The translations under genes were made by a program, and so were the position numbers. The notes under the pieces were generated by a model. The model had not been told where the DNA came from. It made no database searches and saw nothing but the letters and a program-made list of their open reading frames with translations. Shown one piece after another: positions 18,358-27,194 of a stretch of 64,000 bases of DNA. The stretch is from an uncultured Bacteroidia bacterium (lineage in GTDB: Bacteria > Bacteroidota > Bacteroidia > Bacteroidales > UBA932), in assembly GCA_902792815.1 (NCBI GenBank), contig CADBAY010000001.1, forward strand, positions 92,758 to 156,757, read 5' to 3'. Each line of letters begins with the position of its first letter. The stretch's first letter is position 1.

Positions 18358-20378
18358 ATTAATTCTTTTTTGTCTCTTCCTATTCTTTGGTTTATGCGCT
18401 TCTGGGCGGCCTGGAGCTTGACCATTTCCTGCAAAGCCGCCATCTGGGCGTCTGGAGCCATGGTCCGGAGGCTCTTGCGTATCTCCTCGAGACGGTTGTA
18501 CACCCTGCGTTCGGCATACACAAGTATGGCCTTGGGAACGCCCGCCGACAGCACAGTGGCGGTAGATGTGAGCGATGCCTCGAAGTCGTGTACGGTCAGC
18601 TGATACTTGCGGGTTGAGAAGCGGGCGGCCAGATCGGAAAGGCGCCGGTCGGGGCCGTTGAGTATGGTTTTTAGTATGTCTTCCTGCTGCAATCCTTTGT
18701 CGTAGAGCTCAAAATAAACATCGTACAAGGCCCGGTAGGGGGTATTGGCAAAAGAGCAGTCGTCCGCTTCCAGTGCCTCGCGTATGAAATCGGCCACAGT
18801 GGGCTTATCCTCCTCGGTACCCGAATAGTACGGCGAGTCGCTCTCGAATTCGAGGAACTCAGTGCCGTAGGTCATAAGGTAATAAAGCAGGTCCTGCTCG
18901 GCGGGAGCGAGGATACGGTTCTCGAGGTATTCTTCGCCGGCGGGAGACGGTTCCTGCCAATTGGCTCCGGATCCTGTTCCGGGGCCCTTTTCCCCAATGT
19001 TTTGGGCCTCGGAATTGGATTCGGAGCCATCGTTATAGGACCGTTCCTCCCGCTGCCTCTGCCGCAGAGCCTCTTCCTGCATACGCTTACGGTCTCCGGC
19101 AATACGCTGGAACAGGATGGACGACTCGATGCCGAAACGCAGGGCCACCGTATCTACGTAAACCGAGCGCTTTACGGGGTCGGGAATCTGGGCGATGGTA
19201 TCTGCAATATCGTTAATAAGTTCCGCCTTCTTGAGCGGGTCGGAGCCGGCGTCGGAAAGCAGCAGGTCGGTCTTGAATTCTATGAAATCACGCTCGCCGG
19301 ACGCAATATAGTTCTGCATCTCCTCCAGCGTGTGCTTACGGGCGAACGAATCAGGATCCTCGCCCTCGGGCAGCAGTACCACCTTAACGTTCAGGCCTTC
19401 GGCCAGGAAGAGATTGATGCCCCGCAAAGCTGCATGTATGCCGGCGCTGTCGCCGTCGTACATAATGGTGGCGTTCTCCGTAAACTTGTGGATCAAGCGT
19501 ATCTGCTCCACGGTAAGAGATGTGCCGCAGGAGGCCACCACGTTGGTTATTCCGAGCTGATGCAGCGTGACCATATCCACATTGCCCTCCACCAGGATGC
19601 ATTTGCCGCTGCGGGCAATTTCCCCCTTGGCGAACCAGATGCCCAGCAGGTTGCGGCTCTTGATGTATATTTCGGTCTCCGGCGAATTGACGTACTTGGC
19701 AGGATTGTCGGCGTGAAGCGTGCGCCCGCTGAAAGCCAGCACACGGCCGCTGACCGAATGGATGGGGAACATCACCCGCTCGCGGAATTTGTCGGTTACG
19801 CTGCCGTCTTCGTGCTGCACGGCCAGCCCTGCGGCCAGAAGATATTCCATTTTGTAGCCCGCAGCAGTAGCGGCATCCACCAGCGCGGTCTTGCCCGACG
19901 GAGCCCATCCCAGCCCGAAACGGGCAATGGTAGCGTCTTCGAGGCCTCGCTTGCGGAAATAGGCAAGGCCGACGGAACGCCCTTCCGGAGTCTGCAGCTG
20001 CGAGGCATAGAACTTTTGGGCGAATTCCGACACCAGAAGGAGGCTCTCGCGGCGCTGCCTTTGGGCAATCTCATCCGCGCTCTCTTCCTTCTCAACTATT
20101 TCGATATGATACTTGTCGGCCAGCCAGCGGAGGGCCTCCACATACGAGCAGTGCTCATGCTCCATCACGAAGCCCACTGCCGAGCCCGCCTTGCCGCAGC
20201 CAAAGCACTTGTAGATGCCTTTCGATGGGGAAACGTAGAACGATGGGGTCTTTTCGTTGTGGAAGGGACAGCAGGCCACATAGTTGGCCCCGCGGCGCTT
20301 AAGCGTCACGAAGTCCCCCACCACATCTTCAATCCGGGCTGTGTCGAGGATAAGCGATACTGTATCCTGCGGAATCAC
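18354..20378 (-). CDS. dnaG: DNA primase
   Basis: Primase makes RNA primers at the replication fork. The 674-residue protein has a CHC2 zinc ribbon (Cys37, His40, Cys58, Cys61, in [11 protein letters not shown] and CFGCGKAG). The TOPRIM catalytic core lies at about 260-345, with ILVEGNVDM and the acidic [10 protein letters not shown]-terminal helicase-interacting region follows. A polar insertion (about 445-480: [20 protein letters not shown]) separates core and C-terminal domain. It overlaps recQ and metG by four bases each, so replication, repair and translation genes share one message. Confidence 0.97.
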   Translation of the reverse strand: MIPQDTVSLILDTARIEDVVGDFVTLKRRGANYVACCPFHNEKTPSFYVSPSKGIYKCFGCGKAGSAVGFVMEHEHCSYVEALRWLADKYHIEIVEKEESADEIAQRQRRESLLLVSEFAQKFYASQLQTPEGRSVGLAYFRKRGLEDATIARFGLGWAPSGKTALVDAATAAGYKMEYLLAAGLAVQHEDGSVTDKFRERVMFPIHSVSGRVLAFSGRTLHADNPAKYVNSPETEIYIKSRNLLGIWFAKGEIARSGKCILVEGNVDMVTLHQLGITNVVASCGTSLTVEQIRLIHKFTENATIMYDGDSAGIHAALRGINLFLAEGLNVKVVLLPEGEDPDSFARKHTLEEMQNYIASGERDFIEFKTDLLLSDAGSDPLKKAELINDIADTIAQIPDPVKRSVYVDTVALRFGIESSILFQRIAGDRKRMQEEALRQRQREERSYNDGSESNSEAQNIGEKGPGTGSGANWQEPSPAGEEYLENRILAPAEQDLLYYLMTYGTEFLEFESDSPYYSGTEEDKPTVADFIREALEADDCSFANTPYRALYDVYFELYDKGLQQEDILKTILNGPDRRLSDLAARFSTRKYQLTVHDFEASLTSTATVLSAGVPKAILVYAERRVYNRLEEIRKSLRTMAPDAQMAALQEMVKLQAAQKRINQRIGRDKKELI

Positions 20379-22591
20379 GATGCTATCTCACACAAGAACT
20401 TTATGCGCACCAGGCGGATTTCCATCTCGTCGTAATCGTCGCCCAGCGCAGCCACTGCGTCGGCGACCGAATCGGAAGAAGCCTCCTCCTTGAAATAGTC
20501 GTAGATTTCCTCAACTATGTCCTCATCGAGATTCTCCCTGATATAGTAGTTAAGGTTAAGCGACGTGCCGGTAGAGACTATGGCCTCTATTTCGGTCATC
20601 AGTTCGTCCATATCCAGGCCTCGGGCAGCGGCTATATCCTCGAGCGACATGCATTTGTCGATGCTCTGGATGATGAAAATCTTATTGGCCGACTTGCTCG
20701 GAGCAGACTTGACGATGAAGTCATCCGGGCGGGATATCTCGTTCTCTTCTACATACTTGCGTATGAGGTCCACGAACTCGGCGCCGAACTTGCGCGCCTT
20801 TCCCTCGCCCACGCCCTGACAGCCCTTGAGTTCCTCGATGGTAATAGGATACAGGATGGACATGTCGTCCAGGGCCGGGTCGCCGAATATAATCCACGGC
20901 TGCAGATGCCGCTTGGATGCCACGTCCCGGCGCAGGTCTTTGAGCATGGCGAGGAGCACAGGGTCTCCGGCACCTCCGCTGCGCATGGCAGCATTGGCGG
21001 CGAGGGCCTCTTCGTCGTCCTCGTCGTCAGAAGCATCCCCGCAGGTGAACACGCGGTCCTCGACCATCATAAGCTCGTGAGGATGCGCAAGGAACTCGCG
21101 GCCCTTGGGCGTTACCGCTATGAGGCCGTAGCTTTCTATCTCTTTTTCAAGCAGATGCAGTATGAGACCCTGGTGGATGACGGTGCACCAGAACTTCTCG
21201 GAATGATCCGAACCCTTACCGTACAGGGGCAGGGTGTCGTGCTTGTACGACTTAATCATAGCGCTGGAGGCCCCGGTAAGTATGCCTGCCAGATGCTCTA
21301 TCTTGAAATGCTCGGGCAGCGACTCTATGAGCTTGAGCACCAGGCACATCTGCTCACGCCCGTCAAAGAGGGGCTTGGGATGAACGCAGTTGTCGCAGGC
21401 GCCGCAGTTGTCCGGCAGGTAATCCTCACCGAAGTAATTGAGCAGCAGTTTGCGTCGGCATTGGTTAGACTCGGCGTACGCCACCACCTCGCCCAGGAGC
21501 TGGCGGCTGATTTCCTGCTCCGACACCGGCTTGCCCTGCATAAACTTCTCCAGCTTCTGAATGTCTTTGTAGCTGTAGTAATCGATGCAGCGGCCCTCTT
21601 TGCCGTCTCGTCCCGCGCGGCCGGTCTCCTGGTAGTAGCTCTCGATGCTCTTGGGGATGTCGTAGTGGATGACAAAGCGCACGTCCGGCTTGTCGATGCC
21701 CATACCGAAGGCGATGGTGGCCACGATGACGTTGATTTCTTCCGAGAGGAAAGCGTCCTGGTTCTCCGCCCTGGTCTTGGCGTCAAGACCGGCGTGGTAA
21801 GGGCGTGCCTTGATGCCGTTGATGCACAGCAGTTGTGCTATCTCTTCCACCTTTTTGCGGCTCAGGCAGTAAACTATGCCGGACTTGCCCGGATTCTGCT
21901 TGATGTATTTTATCATGTCCCTGTCAACGTCCTGCTTGTCACGCACTTCGTAATACAGGTTGGGACGGTTGAAGGACGACTTGAACACTGCGGCGCCCTG
22001 GATGCCAAGGTTCTTGAGAATGTCGCTCTGCACCTTGGGCGTGGCGGTGGCGGTAAGCGCTATTATGGGCCTGCGGCCTATCTCGTCCACCAGGGCCCGG
22101 ATGCGGCGGTACTCCGGGCGGAAGTCGTGCCCCCACTCGGAGATACAATGCGCCTCATCTACGGCATAGAAAGATATTTTAACATCTCTCAGCAGCGCCA
22201 CGTTCTCCTCTTTGGTGAGCGACTCGGGCGCTACGTACAGTATTTTGGTTTTCCCGTTCAGCAGATCCGCCCTCACTTCGTCAATCTGCACGCGGCTGAG
22301 CGAAGAGTTGAGGAAGTGGGCTATGGTTCCCGTGCCCGCCTCGAACCCGCGAAGCAGGTCCACCTGGTTCTTCATCAGGGCGATGAGGGGCGAGATGACG
22401 ATAGCCGTCCCATCCATAAGGATGGCCGGAAGCTGGTAGCAGAGGGACTTTCCTCCGCCAGTGGGCATAAGCACGAAGGCGTCGCCTCCGTCAAGGAGGT
22501 GGCGTATCACACGCTCCTGGTCTCCTTTGAACATGTCGTAGCCAAAGAATTCCTTGAGCGTCTTGTGGATGGTGGCGGAATCTGCTGTCAT
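20375..22591 (-). CDS. recQ: ATP-dependent DNA helicase RecQ
   Basis: A 3'-5' superfamily 2 helicase for recombination repair. Motif I is MPTGGGKSLCYQLP (from residue 43) and motif II is DEAHCISEWGHDFRPEY (about 143). Motif VI reads QETGRAGRDGKEG. The RecQ zinc site (CRRKLLLNYFGE ... CGACDNC) lies at about 375-402, followed by winged-helix and HRDC domains. The C-terminus extends past HRDC with a helix-turn-helix-like segment (about 640-710) seen in longer Bacteroidetes RecQ proteins; total 738 residues. It begins eight bases after the DUF1015 gene and overlaps dnaG. Confidence 0.95.
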   Translation of the reverse strand: MTADSATIHKTLKEFFGYDMFKGDQERVIRHLLDGGDAFVLMPTGGGKSLCYQLPAILMDGTAIVISPLIALMKNQVDLLRGFEAGTGTIAHFLNSSLSRVQIDEVRADLLNGKTKILYVAPESLTKEENVALLRDVKISFYAVDEAHCISEWGHDFRPEYRRIRALVDEIGRRPIIALTATATPKVQSDILKNLGIQGAAVFKSSFNRPNLYYEVRDKQDVDRDMIKYIKQNPGKSGIVYCLSRKKVEEIAQLLCINGIKARPYHAGLDAKTRAENQDAFLSEEINVIVATIAFGMGIDKPDVRFVIHYDIPKSIESYYQETGRAGRDGKEGRCIDYYSYKDIQKLEKFMQGKPVSEQEISRQLLGEVVAYAESNQCRRKLLLNYFGEDYLPDNCGACDNCVHPKPLFDGREQMCLVLKLIESLPEHFKIEHLAGILTGASSAMIKSYKHDTLPLYGKGSDHSEKFWCTVIHQGLILHLLEKEIESYGLIAVTPKGREFLAHPHELMMVEDRVFTCGDASDDEDDEEALAANAAMRSGGAGDPVLLAMLKDLRRDVASKRHLQPWIIFGDPALDDMSILYPITIEELKGCQGVGEGKARKFGAEFVDLIRKYVEENEISRPDDFIVKSAPSKSANKIFIIQSIDKCMSLEDIAAARGLDMDELMTEIEAIVSTGTSLNLNYYIRENLDEDIVEEIYDYFKEEASSDSVADAVAALGDDYDEMEIRLVRIKFLCEIAS

Positions 22592-22598
22592 CGGGTTT

Positions 22599-23897
22599 TT
22601 AGTCTAAGGTGTGAATGGCGAGGCCGGAACGGAGCTTGGGCTCGAACCATGTCGTCTTGGGCGGCATGATATTGCCTGTATCCGCAATGTTGATCAGCTG
22701 CTGCATCGACACCGGATAGAGAGCGAAAGCGACCTTCATCTCGCCGCTGTCGACCCTTCGGGCGAGCTCGCCCAGGCCGCGTATGCCGCCCACGAAGTCG
22801 ATGCGCTTGTCGGTGCGGAGGTCCTTGATGCCGAGTATCTTGTCCAGCACCAGGTTGCTCAGGATGGTGACGTCAAGCACGCCTATAGGGTCGTTGTCGT
22901 CGTACCGGCCTTCCTTGGCGGTAAGGCTGTACCATACGCCCTCGAAGTACATAGAGAAATTATGCAGGCCGCAGGGGTGGTAGATTTGAGAGCATTTGCA
23001 GTGGCAAGGGTACTCGCAGCTGCATTCGCCGCCGTCCTTGGTGCAGTCGCACTTGCATTCCACCACGAAATCCTCTTCCAGCGCCTTGAAGAAATCTTTG
23101 GCGTCGAGGCCGTTAAGGTCTTTTACCACACGGTTGTAGTCGATTATGGCAAGCTGGCTCTCCGGGAAGCATACTGCCATAAAGTAGTTGTACTCTTCGT
23201 TACCGGTGTGATGAGGGTTCTGCGCCTTCTTTTCTGCGCCCACGCGGGCTGCGGCAGCGGTGCGGTGATGCCCGTCAGCCACATAGAAAGCGTCGATGTC
23301 ATTTGAAAAGATTTCAGTTATGCGGGCGTTGACCGCATCGTCATCGATCACCCAGAAAGTGTGGGTAAACTTATTCTCGTCCACAAATTTGTACTCCGGA
23401 GTGCCGGCCGCAGCCGCGGCAATTATGGCGCCCAGTTCCGCATTATCCTTGAAAGCGAAGAACACCGGCTCGATGTTCGCGTTCTGGATGCGGACGTGGA
23501 TCATTCGGTCGTCCTCTTTGTCCTTGCGGGTAAGCTCGTGCTTTTTGATTATGCCGGAGGCGTAATCGTCCGTGTGGGCGCAAAGCACCAGGCCGTACTG
23601 GGTACGTTCGCCCATGGTCTGTGCATACACATAATACTTTTCTTTGTCTTCACGTACCAGCCAGCCGTTCTTCTGCCAGGTTTTGAAATTCTCCACAGCC
23701 TTGTCATAGGTGCGCTGCTCATGCTCACCTGCGATGGGCTCGAAGTCTATCTCGGGCTTGGTGATGTGAAGGAGCGACTTGGGGCCTGCCATCTGGCGGG
23801 CTTCCTCGGAATTAAGAACATCATAAGGGGGTGCAGCGACCTCGGTCACAATATCTTTGGGAGGTCTGAGAGCTGCAAAGGGTTTTACTCGTACCAT
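22599..23897 (-). CDS. DUF1015 family protein with a cysteine-rich insert
   Basis: The protein starts MVRVKPFAALRPP at 23897, and the next motifs, APPYDVLNSEEAR and YVADGHHRTAAAARVG, are hallmarks of DUF1015, a widespread family of unknown function. An upstream in-frame ATG would add 17 residues but lies ahead of the predicted transcription start. I count about 432 residues. Residues 281-309 hold nine cysteines in CKCDC, CSC, CHCKC and HPC groups, which looks like a metal-binding insert. It leads the recQ-dnaG-metG operon, with eight bases to recQ. Confidence 0.85.
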   Translation of the reverse strand: MVRVKPFAALRPPKDIVTEVAAPPYDVLNSEEARQMAGPKSLLHITKPEIDFEPIAGEHEQRTYDKAVENFKTWQKNGWLVREDKEKYYVYAQTMGERTQYGLVLCAHTDDYASGIIKKHELTRKDKEDDRMIHVRIQNANIEPVFFAFKDNAELGAIIAAAAAGTPEYKFVDENKFTHTFWVIDDDAVNARITEIFSNDIDAFYVADGHHRTAAAARVGAEKKAQNPHHTGNEEYNYFMAVCFPESQLAIIDYNRVVKDLNGLDAKDFFKALEEDFVVECKCDCTKDGGECSCEYPCHCKCSQIYHPCGLHNFSMYFEGVWYSLTAKEGRYDDNDPIGVLDVTILSNLVLDKILGIKDLRTDKRIDFVGGIRGLGELARRVDSGEMKVAFALYPVSMQQLINIADTGNIMPPKTTWFEPKLRSGLAIHTLD

Positions 23898-23918
23898 TGG
23901 GTTATCAATTTTATATCC

Positions 23919-23949
23919 CCAAGATACGAATAAAAAATGACAAAACAAA
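23919..23949 (-). promoter_or_regulatory. Promoter of the DUF1015-recQ-dnaG-metG operon
   Basis: On the minus strand, TTTG (23949-23946), a 19-bp spacer and TATCTTGG (23926-23919), which has one mismatch to TAnnTTTG. It places the transcript start near 23912, just upstream of the chosen DUF1015 start at 23897 and inside the longer alternative frame, so it supports the shorter start. Confidence 0.65.
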
Positions 23950-23981
23950 CTCCGGCAGTGAAAAGGCGGATTTCGCCCGGC

Positions 23982-24521
23982 CTATTCCTTCTCGTCGTAG
24001 ATGATTTCCTCTTCTTCTTTGTCTTCGTCTTCGGGATCCTCGTCGTCTTCGTCATCGTCGTCGTCCCCGTCCACAAGGCCGAGGCCGGGGATCTTGCGCT
24101 GCTGCTGGGGCAGGTCTTCGAAGGCTACGTAGCCGTTTTCGAATTCAAGGGGCACGGGGCCCTTGGTGTCAACTATGGTGGGAGCGGAAACGTTGCCGCG
24201 CTCCTCTCCCTCAAGGGTGATGGTGACACTCTTGCGGGCTGCTATATCGTAGAAATAGACGAACTTGACTATGCCGTCGGCAACGGTTTGGGCGATGGAT
24301 ACGGCATCCACGGTGCCGGAGCCAAGGTCCTGAAGGGCGTAGCGTGCGGCAACGTCGCCTTTGGCGTCGAAGGCTTTGAACAATATGGGCTGGTCAACGG
24401 TGAATTCAAGGTCGGCGCGAAGGCGCTTGTGGAATGTGTAGAGAGAATTGTCCCCGCTCACTTTATACACTCTGTAGAATCCTTTAATCCCCTCAAGGGT
24501 AACTCTGTAAGTATACACCAT
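23982..24521 (-). CDS. pRiA4b ORF-3-like protein with an acidic tail
   Basis: A 179-residue protein. The first 130 residues (MVYTYRVTLEGIKGFYRVYK ... LYTFHKRL) resemble the plasmid pRiA4b ORF-3 / IS1096 TnpR-like family, which Bacteroidetes carry as a chromosomal gene near housekeeping genes. Its function is unknown. The last 30 or so residues are almost all Asp and Glu (DDDDDEDDEDPEDEDKEEEE). No transposase or terminal repeats lie nearby, so the family name should not be read as a mobile element. It is divergent from the YigZ-like gene. Confidence 0.6.
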   Translation of the reverse strand: MVYTYRVTLEGIKGFYRVYKVSGDNSLYTFHKRLRADLEFTVDQPILFKAFDAKGDVAARYALQDLGSGTVDAVSIAQTVADGIVKFVYFYDIAARKSVTITLEGEERGNVSAPTIVDTKGPVPLEFENGYVAFEDLPQQQRKIPGLGLVDGDDDDDEDDEDPEDEDKEEEEIIYDEKE

Positions 24522-24582
24522 AATAGTCTTTTCATCTAATCAGTATGCGAAGATAAAAATAAATAACTAAATTTGGAGTGAA

Positions 24583-25176
24583 ATGAGCGATATTTATAAA
24601 AGTATTTCATCTCTCTCCGAGGGTTTGTACAAAGAACTTGGCAGCCGTTTCATAGCCAAAGCCTATCCCGTCGAGGGGGAAGAGGAGGTGAAAGCCATTG
24701 TGGATTCGCTCCGTAAAGAATACCACGACGCCCGCCATCACTGCTACGCCTACCGCATAGGACCCGCCGGAAGCATTTGGCGTGCCAACGACGACGGGGA
24801 GCCTTCCGGCAGCGCCGGCCGCCCCATTCTCGGGCAGATCGATTCTGCCGGCCTGAGCGATGTGCTTGTAGTGGTAATCCGCTACTTCGGCGGCATAAAG
24901 CTGGGGGTCCCCGGGCTTATCCGCGCATACAAAACCGCCACCGCCGACGCTCTCTGTCAGGCCTCCGTCATCGAAAAGATAGCCGGCAGCTGGTACCGTA
25001 TCGGTTTCGGCTACGAGCGTATGCCCCAGGTCATGAAAGTAATCAAAGACCTCGACCTGCCGCAGCGCAACCGAAGCTTCGACAACTCCTGCTCTCTTGA
25101 AGTACGCGTCCGGGACACCCTGAAGGAAGATTTTTTGGAAAGAACCGGCACAATCTGTACATTTGTAGAATTATAA
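24583..25176 (+). CDS. YigZ/IMPACT (UPF0029) family protein
   Basis: A 197-residue protein with the family signature EPSGSAGRPILGQI at about 67-80 and the companion VVVIRYFGGIKLGVPGL. An N-terminal UPF0029 domain (about 1-120) is followed by a small C-terminal DUF1949-like domain. Eukaryotic IMPACT regulates GCN1-dependent translation control, while the bacterial role is unsettled. A -7-like box TAAATTTG lies at 24568-24575, only seven bases before the ATG, so the leader is very short. The end of the gene contains the serC promoter. Confidence 0.88.
   Translation: MSDIYKSISSLSEGLYKELGSRFIAKAYPVEGEEEVKAIVDSLRKEYHDARHHCYAYRIGPAGSIWRANDDGEPSGSAGRPILGQIDSAGLSDVLVVVIRYFGGIKLGVPGLIRAYKTATADALCQASVIEKIAGSWYRIGFGYERMPQVMKVIKDLDLPQRNRSFDNSCSLEVRVRDTLKEDFLERTGTICTFVEL
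25134..25165 (+). promoter_or_regulatory. Promoter of the serC operon, inside the end of the YigZ-like gene
   Basis: TTTG at 25134-25137, a 20-bp spacer and TACATTTG at 25158-25165. Transcription should start near 25171, giving a short AT-rich leader before serC at 25195. Confidence 0.7.
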
Positions 25177-25194
25177 CACTATTAAACTTTTAAT

Positions 25195-26268
25195 ATGTCA
25201 AAAATTCATGTTTTCAATGCTGGTCCCTGCCTCCTTCCACAGGTAGCAATCGACCGCTCAATCGAAGCTCTTAAAGATTTCAAAGGTACCGGAGTATCCC
25301 TCATTTCCATCTCCCACCGCACCAAGGAATGGGAAGCCACCATGGAAGAGTGCCGCTCCCTGTGGAAAGAGCTTCTCAATATTCCCGACGACTATGAAGT
25401 AGTATTCCTGGGCGGCGGCGCAAGCCTGGGCTTCCTCTACGTAGCCATGAACTTCCTCGAGAAGAAGGCTGCCTACCTTGACACGGGAGTATGGGCCCAC
25501 AAGGCTCTCAAAGAGGCACAGGGCCTAGGTGAGGCTTATGCAATCGCCTGCTCCAAAGACCGTAACTATTGCTATATCCCCAAAGGATACGACATTCCCA
25601 CCGACATTGACTATCTGCACATTACCACCAACAATACTATTTACGGCACCGAAATCAAGACCGACTACGACTGCCCCGTGCCCCTCATTGCGGACATGTC
25701 GTCGGACATCCTCAGCCGCAAGGTAGATGTGAGCAAGTACGCCATGATTTACGGCGGCGCCCAGAAGAACGCCGGCCCTGCAGGCGTGACTTTCTTCATC
25801 ATCAAGAAGGACATGCTCGGCCGCGTGAGCCGCTACATCCCCACCATGCTTGACCTGCGCACCCACATCGACAAGGGCTCCATGTTCAATACTCCCCCGG
25901 TGTTCAGCATCTTCGTGATGAACGAGACACTCAAGTGGCTCAAGGGCATAGGCGGAATCGACGCCATCCACGCCATCGACGAGAAGAAGGCCGCCACCCT
26001 GTACGCCGAGATTGACCGCAATTCACTGTTCCGCGGCACCGCCGACAAGGAAGACCGCTCCATCATGAACGTCTGCTTCGTAATGGCCGAGGGCCGCGAA
26101 GAGCTGCAGGATGAGTTCCTCGCGTTCGCAAAGAGCTGCGGCATGATAGGCATCAAGGGACACCGCTCCGTGGGCGGCTTCCGCGCATCGCTTTACAATG
26201 CCTGCACCCAGGAAGACGTAGAGGCCCTGGTAGCTTGCATGCAAGAATTTGAGAATCTTCACATTTAA
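25195..26268 (+). CDS. serC: Phosphoserine aminotransferase
   Basis: A PLP enzyme that converts 3-phosphohydroxypyruvate and glutamate to phosphoserine, the second step of serine synthesis. It is 357 residues long, usual for the family. The opening [16 protein letters not shown] and the PLP lysine Lys191 in [14 protein letters not shown] are diagnostic. The C-terminal [12 protein letters not shown] binds phosphate in relatives. The next gene, six bases on, encodes the preceding enzyme of the pathway. No serB lies in the window. Confidence 0.96.
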   Translation: MSKIHVFNAGPCLLPQVAIDRSIEALKDFKGTGVSLISISHRTKEWEATMEECRSLWKELLNIPDDYEVVFLGGGASLGFLYVAMNFLEKKAAYLDTGVWAHKALKEAQGLGEAYAIACSKDRNYCYIPKGYDIPTDIDYLHITTNNTIYGTEIKTDYDCPVPLIADMSSDILSRKVDVSKYAMIYGGAQKNAGPAGVTFFIIKKDMLGRVSRYIPTMLDLRTHIDKGSMFNTPPVFSIFVMNETLKWLKGIGGIDAIHAIDEKKAATLYAEIDRNSLFRGTADKEDRSIMNVCFVMAEGREELQDEFLAFAKSCGMIGIKGHRSVGGFRASLYNACTQEDVEALVACMQEFENLHI

Positions 26269-26273
26269 GAGAT

Positions 26274-27194
26274 ATGAAAGTACTTGTAGCAACCCAGAAG
26301 CCCTTTGCGGCAGCTGCCGTAAACGGCATCAAAGATATTCTCAGTGCTGCCGGGCACGATGTTGTCCTGCTCGAAAAGTATCCTGCCCAGGAAGACCTGG
26401 TGGCCGCCGCTGCGGATTCCGAAGCCATGATTATCCGCTCCGACAAGGTTACCGCAGAGGTCATCGCAGCAGCCCCCAAACTTAAGATAATAGTAAGGGC
26501 CGGCGCAGGCTATGACAATGTTGACCTTGCCGCCGCAAGCGAGCGCGGCATAGTGGTAATGAACACCCCGGGCCAGAATTCAAACGCTGTCGCCGAACTT
26601 GCCATAGCCCTCATGATATTCATGGCCCGTACCCAGTTCACTCCCGCCACCGGCAGCGAGATTGCCGGCAAGCGCCTGGGAGTCCAGGCCTTCGGTGCTG
26701 TAGGGCGCCTTGTGGGAGCCAAGGCCAAGGCTCTCGGGATGAGCGTCAGTGCGCTGGACCCCTTCCTCAAAGACGAGCAGATCGTGGCCGGCGGAGCCGA
26801 GCCCGTGCACTCGATCGAGGAACTCTACTCAAACAGCGACTACCTCTCCATCCACATCCCGGCGCTGCCTTCAACCATCAAAAGCATAGGCTACGACCTC
26901 ATCTCCCGTATGCCCAAGGGAGCTACCCTGGTCAACACCGCCCGCAAGGAAGTGATTGACGAGGAGGGGCTTGAAAAGGCCCTTGAGGAGCGTCCCGACC
27001 TTAAATACATCACCGACGTTATGCCTGACAATTACGCCGCACTGCAAGAAAAGTTCGGCCTCCGTGTGTTCGCAACTCCCAAGAAGATGGGAGCCCAGAC
27101 CGCCGAGGCCAACATCAACGCAGGCCTTGCGGCAGCCCGCCAGATCGTCGATTACTTTGCCACGGGCAACACCCGTTTCCAGGTCAACAAATAG
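26274..27194 (+). CDS. serA: D-3-phosphoglycerate dehydrogenase, lysine-type
   Basis: It oxidises 3-phosphoglycerate to phosphohydroxypyruvate with NAD. The protein has 306 residues, with a two-domain 2-hydroxyacid dehydrogenase fold and no ACT domain, so serine feedback through ACT is not expected. The nucleotide-binding stretch is GVQAFGAVGRLVG (136-148) and the active-site arginine is in LVNTARKEVID. Where most family members have catalytic histidine in 'PHxGAxT', this one has PKKMGAQTAEA with Lys270-Lys271. That fits the type III 'K' subgroup known from Entamoeba and Bacteroides. It ends one base into the next gene. Confidence 0.93.
   Translation: MKVLVATQKPFAAAAVNGIKDILSAAGHDVVLLEKYPAQEDLVAAAADSEAMIIRSDKVTAEVIAAAPKLKIIVRAGAGYDNVDLAAASERGIVVMNTPGQNSNAVAELAIALMIFMARTQFTPATGSEIAGKRLGVQAFGAVGRLVGAKAKALGMSVSALDPFLKDEQIVAGGAEPVHSIEELYSNSDYLSIHIPALPSTIKSIGYDLISRMPKGATLVNTARKEVIDEEGLEKALEERPDLKYITDVMPDNYAALQEKFGLRVFATPKKMGAQTAEANINAGLAAARQIVDYFATGNTRFQVNK

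Noticed and set aside
20906-22669. A 587-codon frame antisense to recQ
   Set aside because: It is complementary to a clear RecQ helicase and shows no motif or start context.
23982-24521. Insertion sequence suggested by the IS1096/TnpR-like name of the family
   Set aside because: There is no transposase, terminal inverted repeat or target duplication. The gene sits between housekeeping genes as a normal chromosomal gene.
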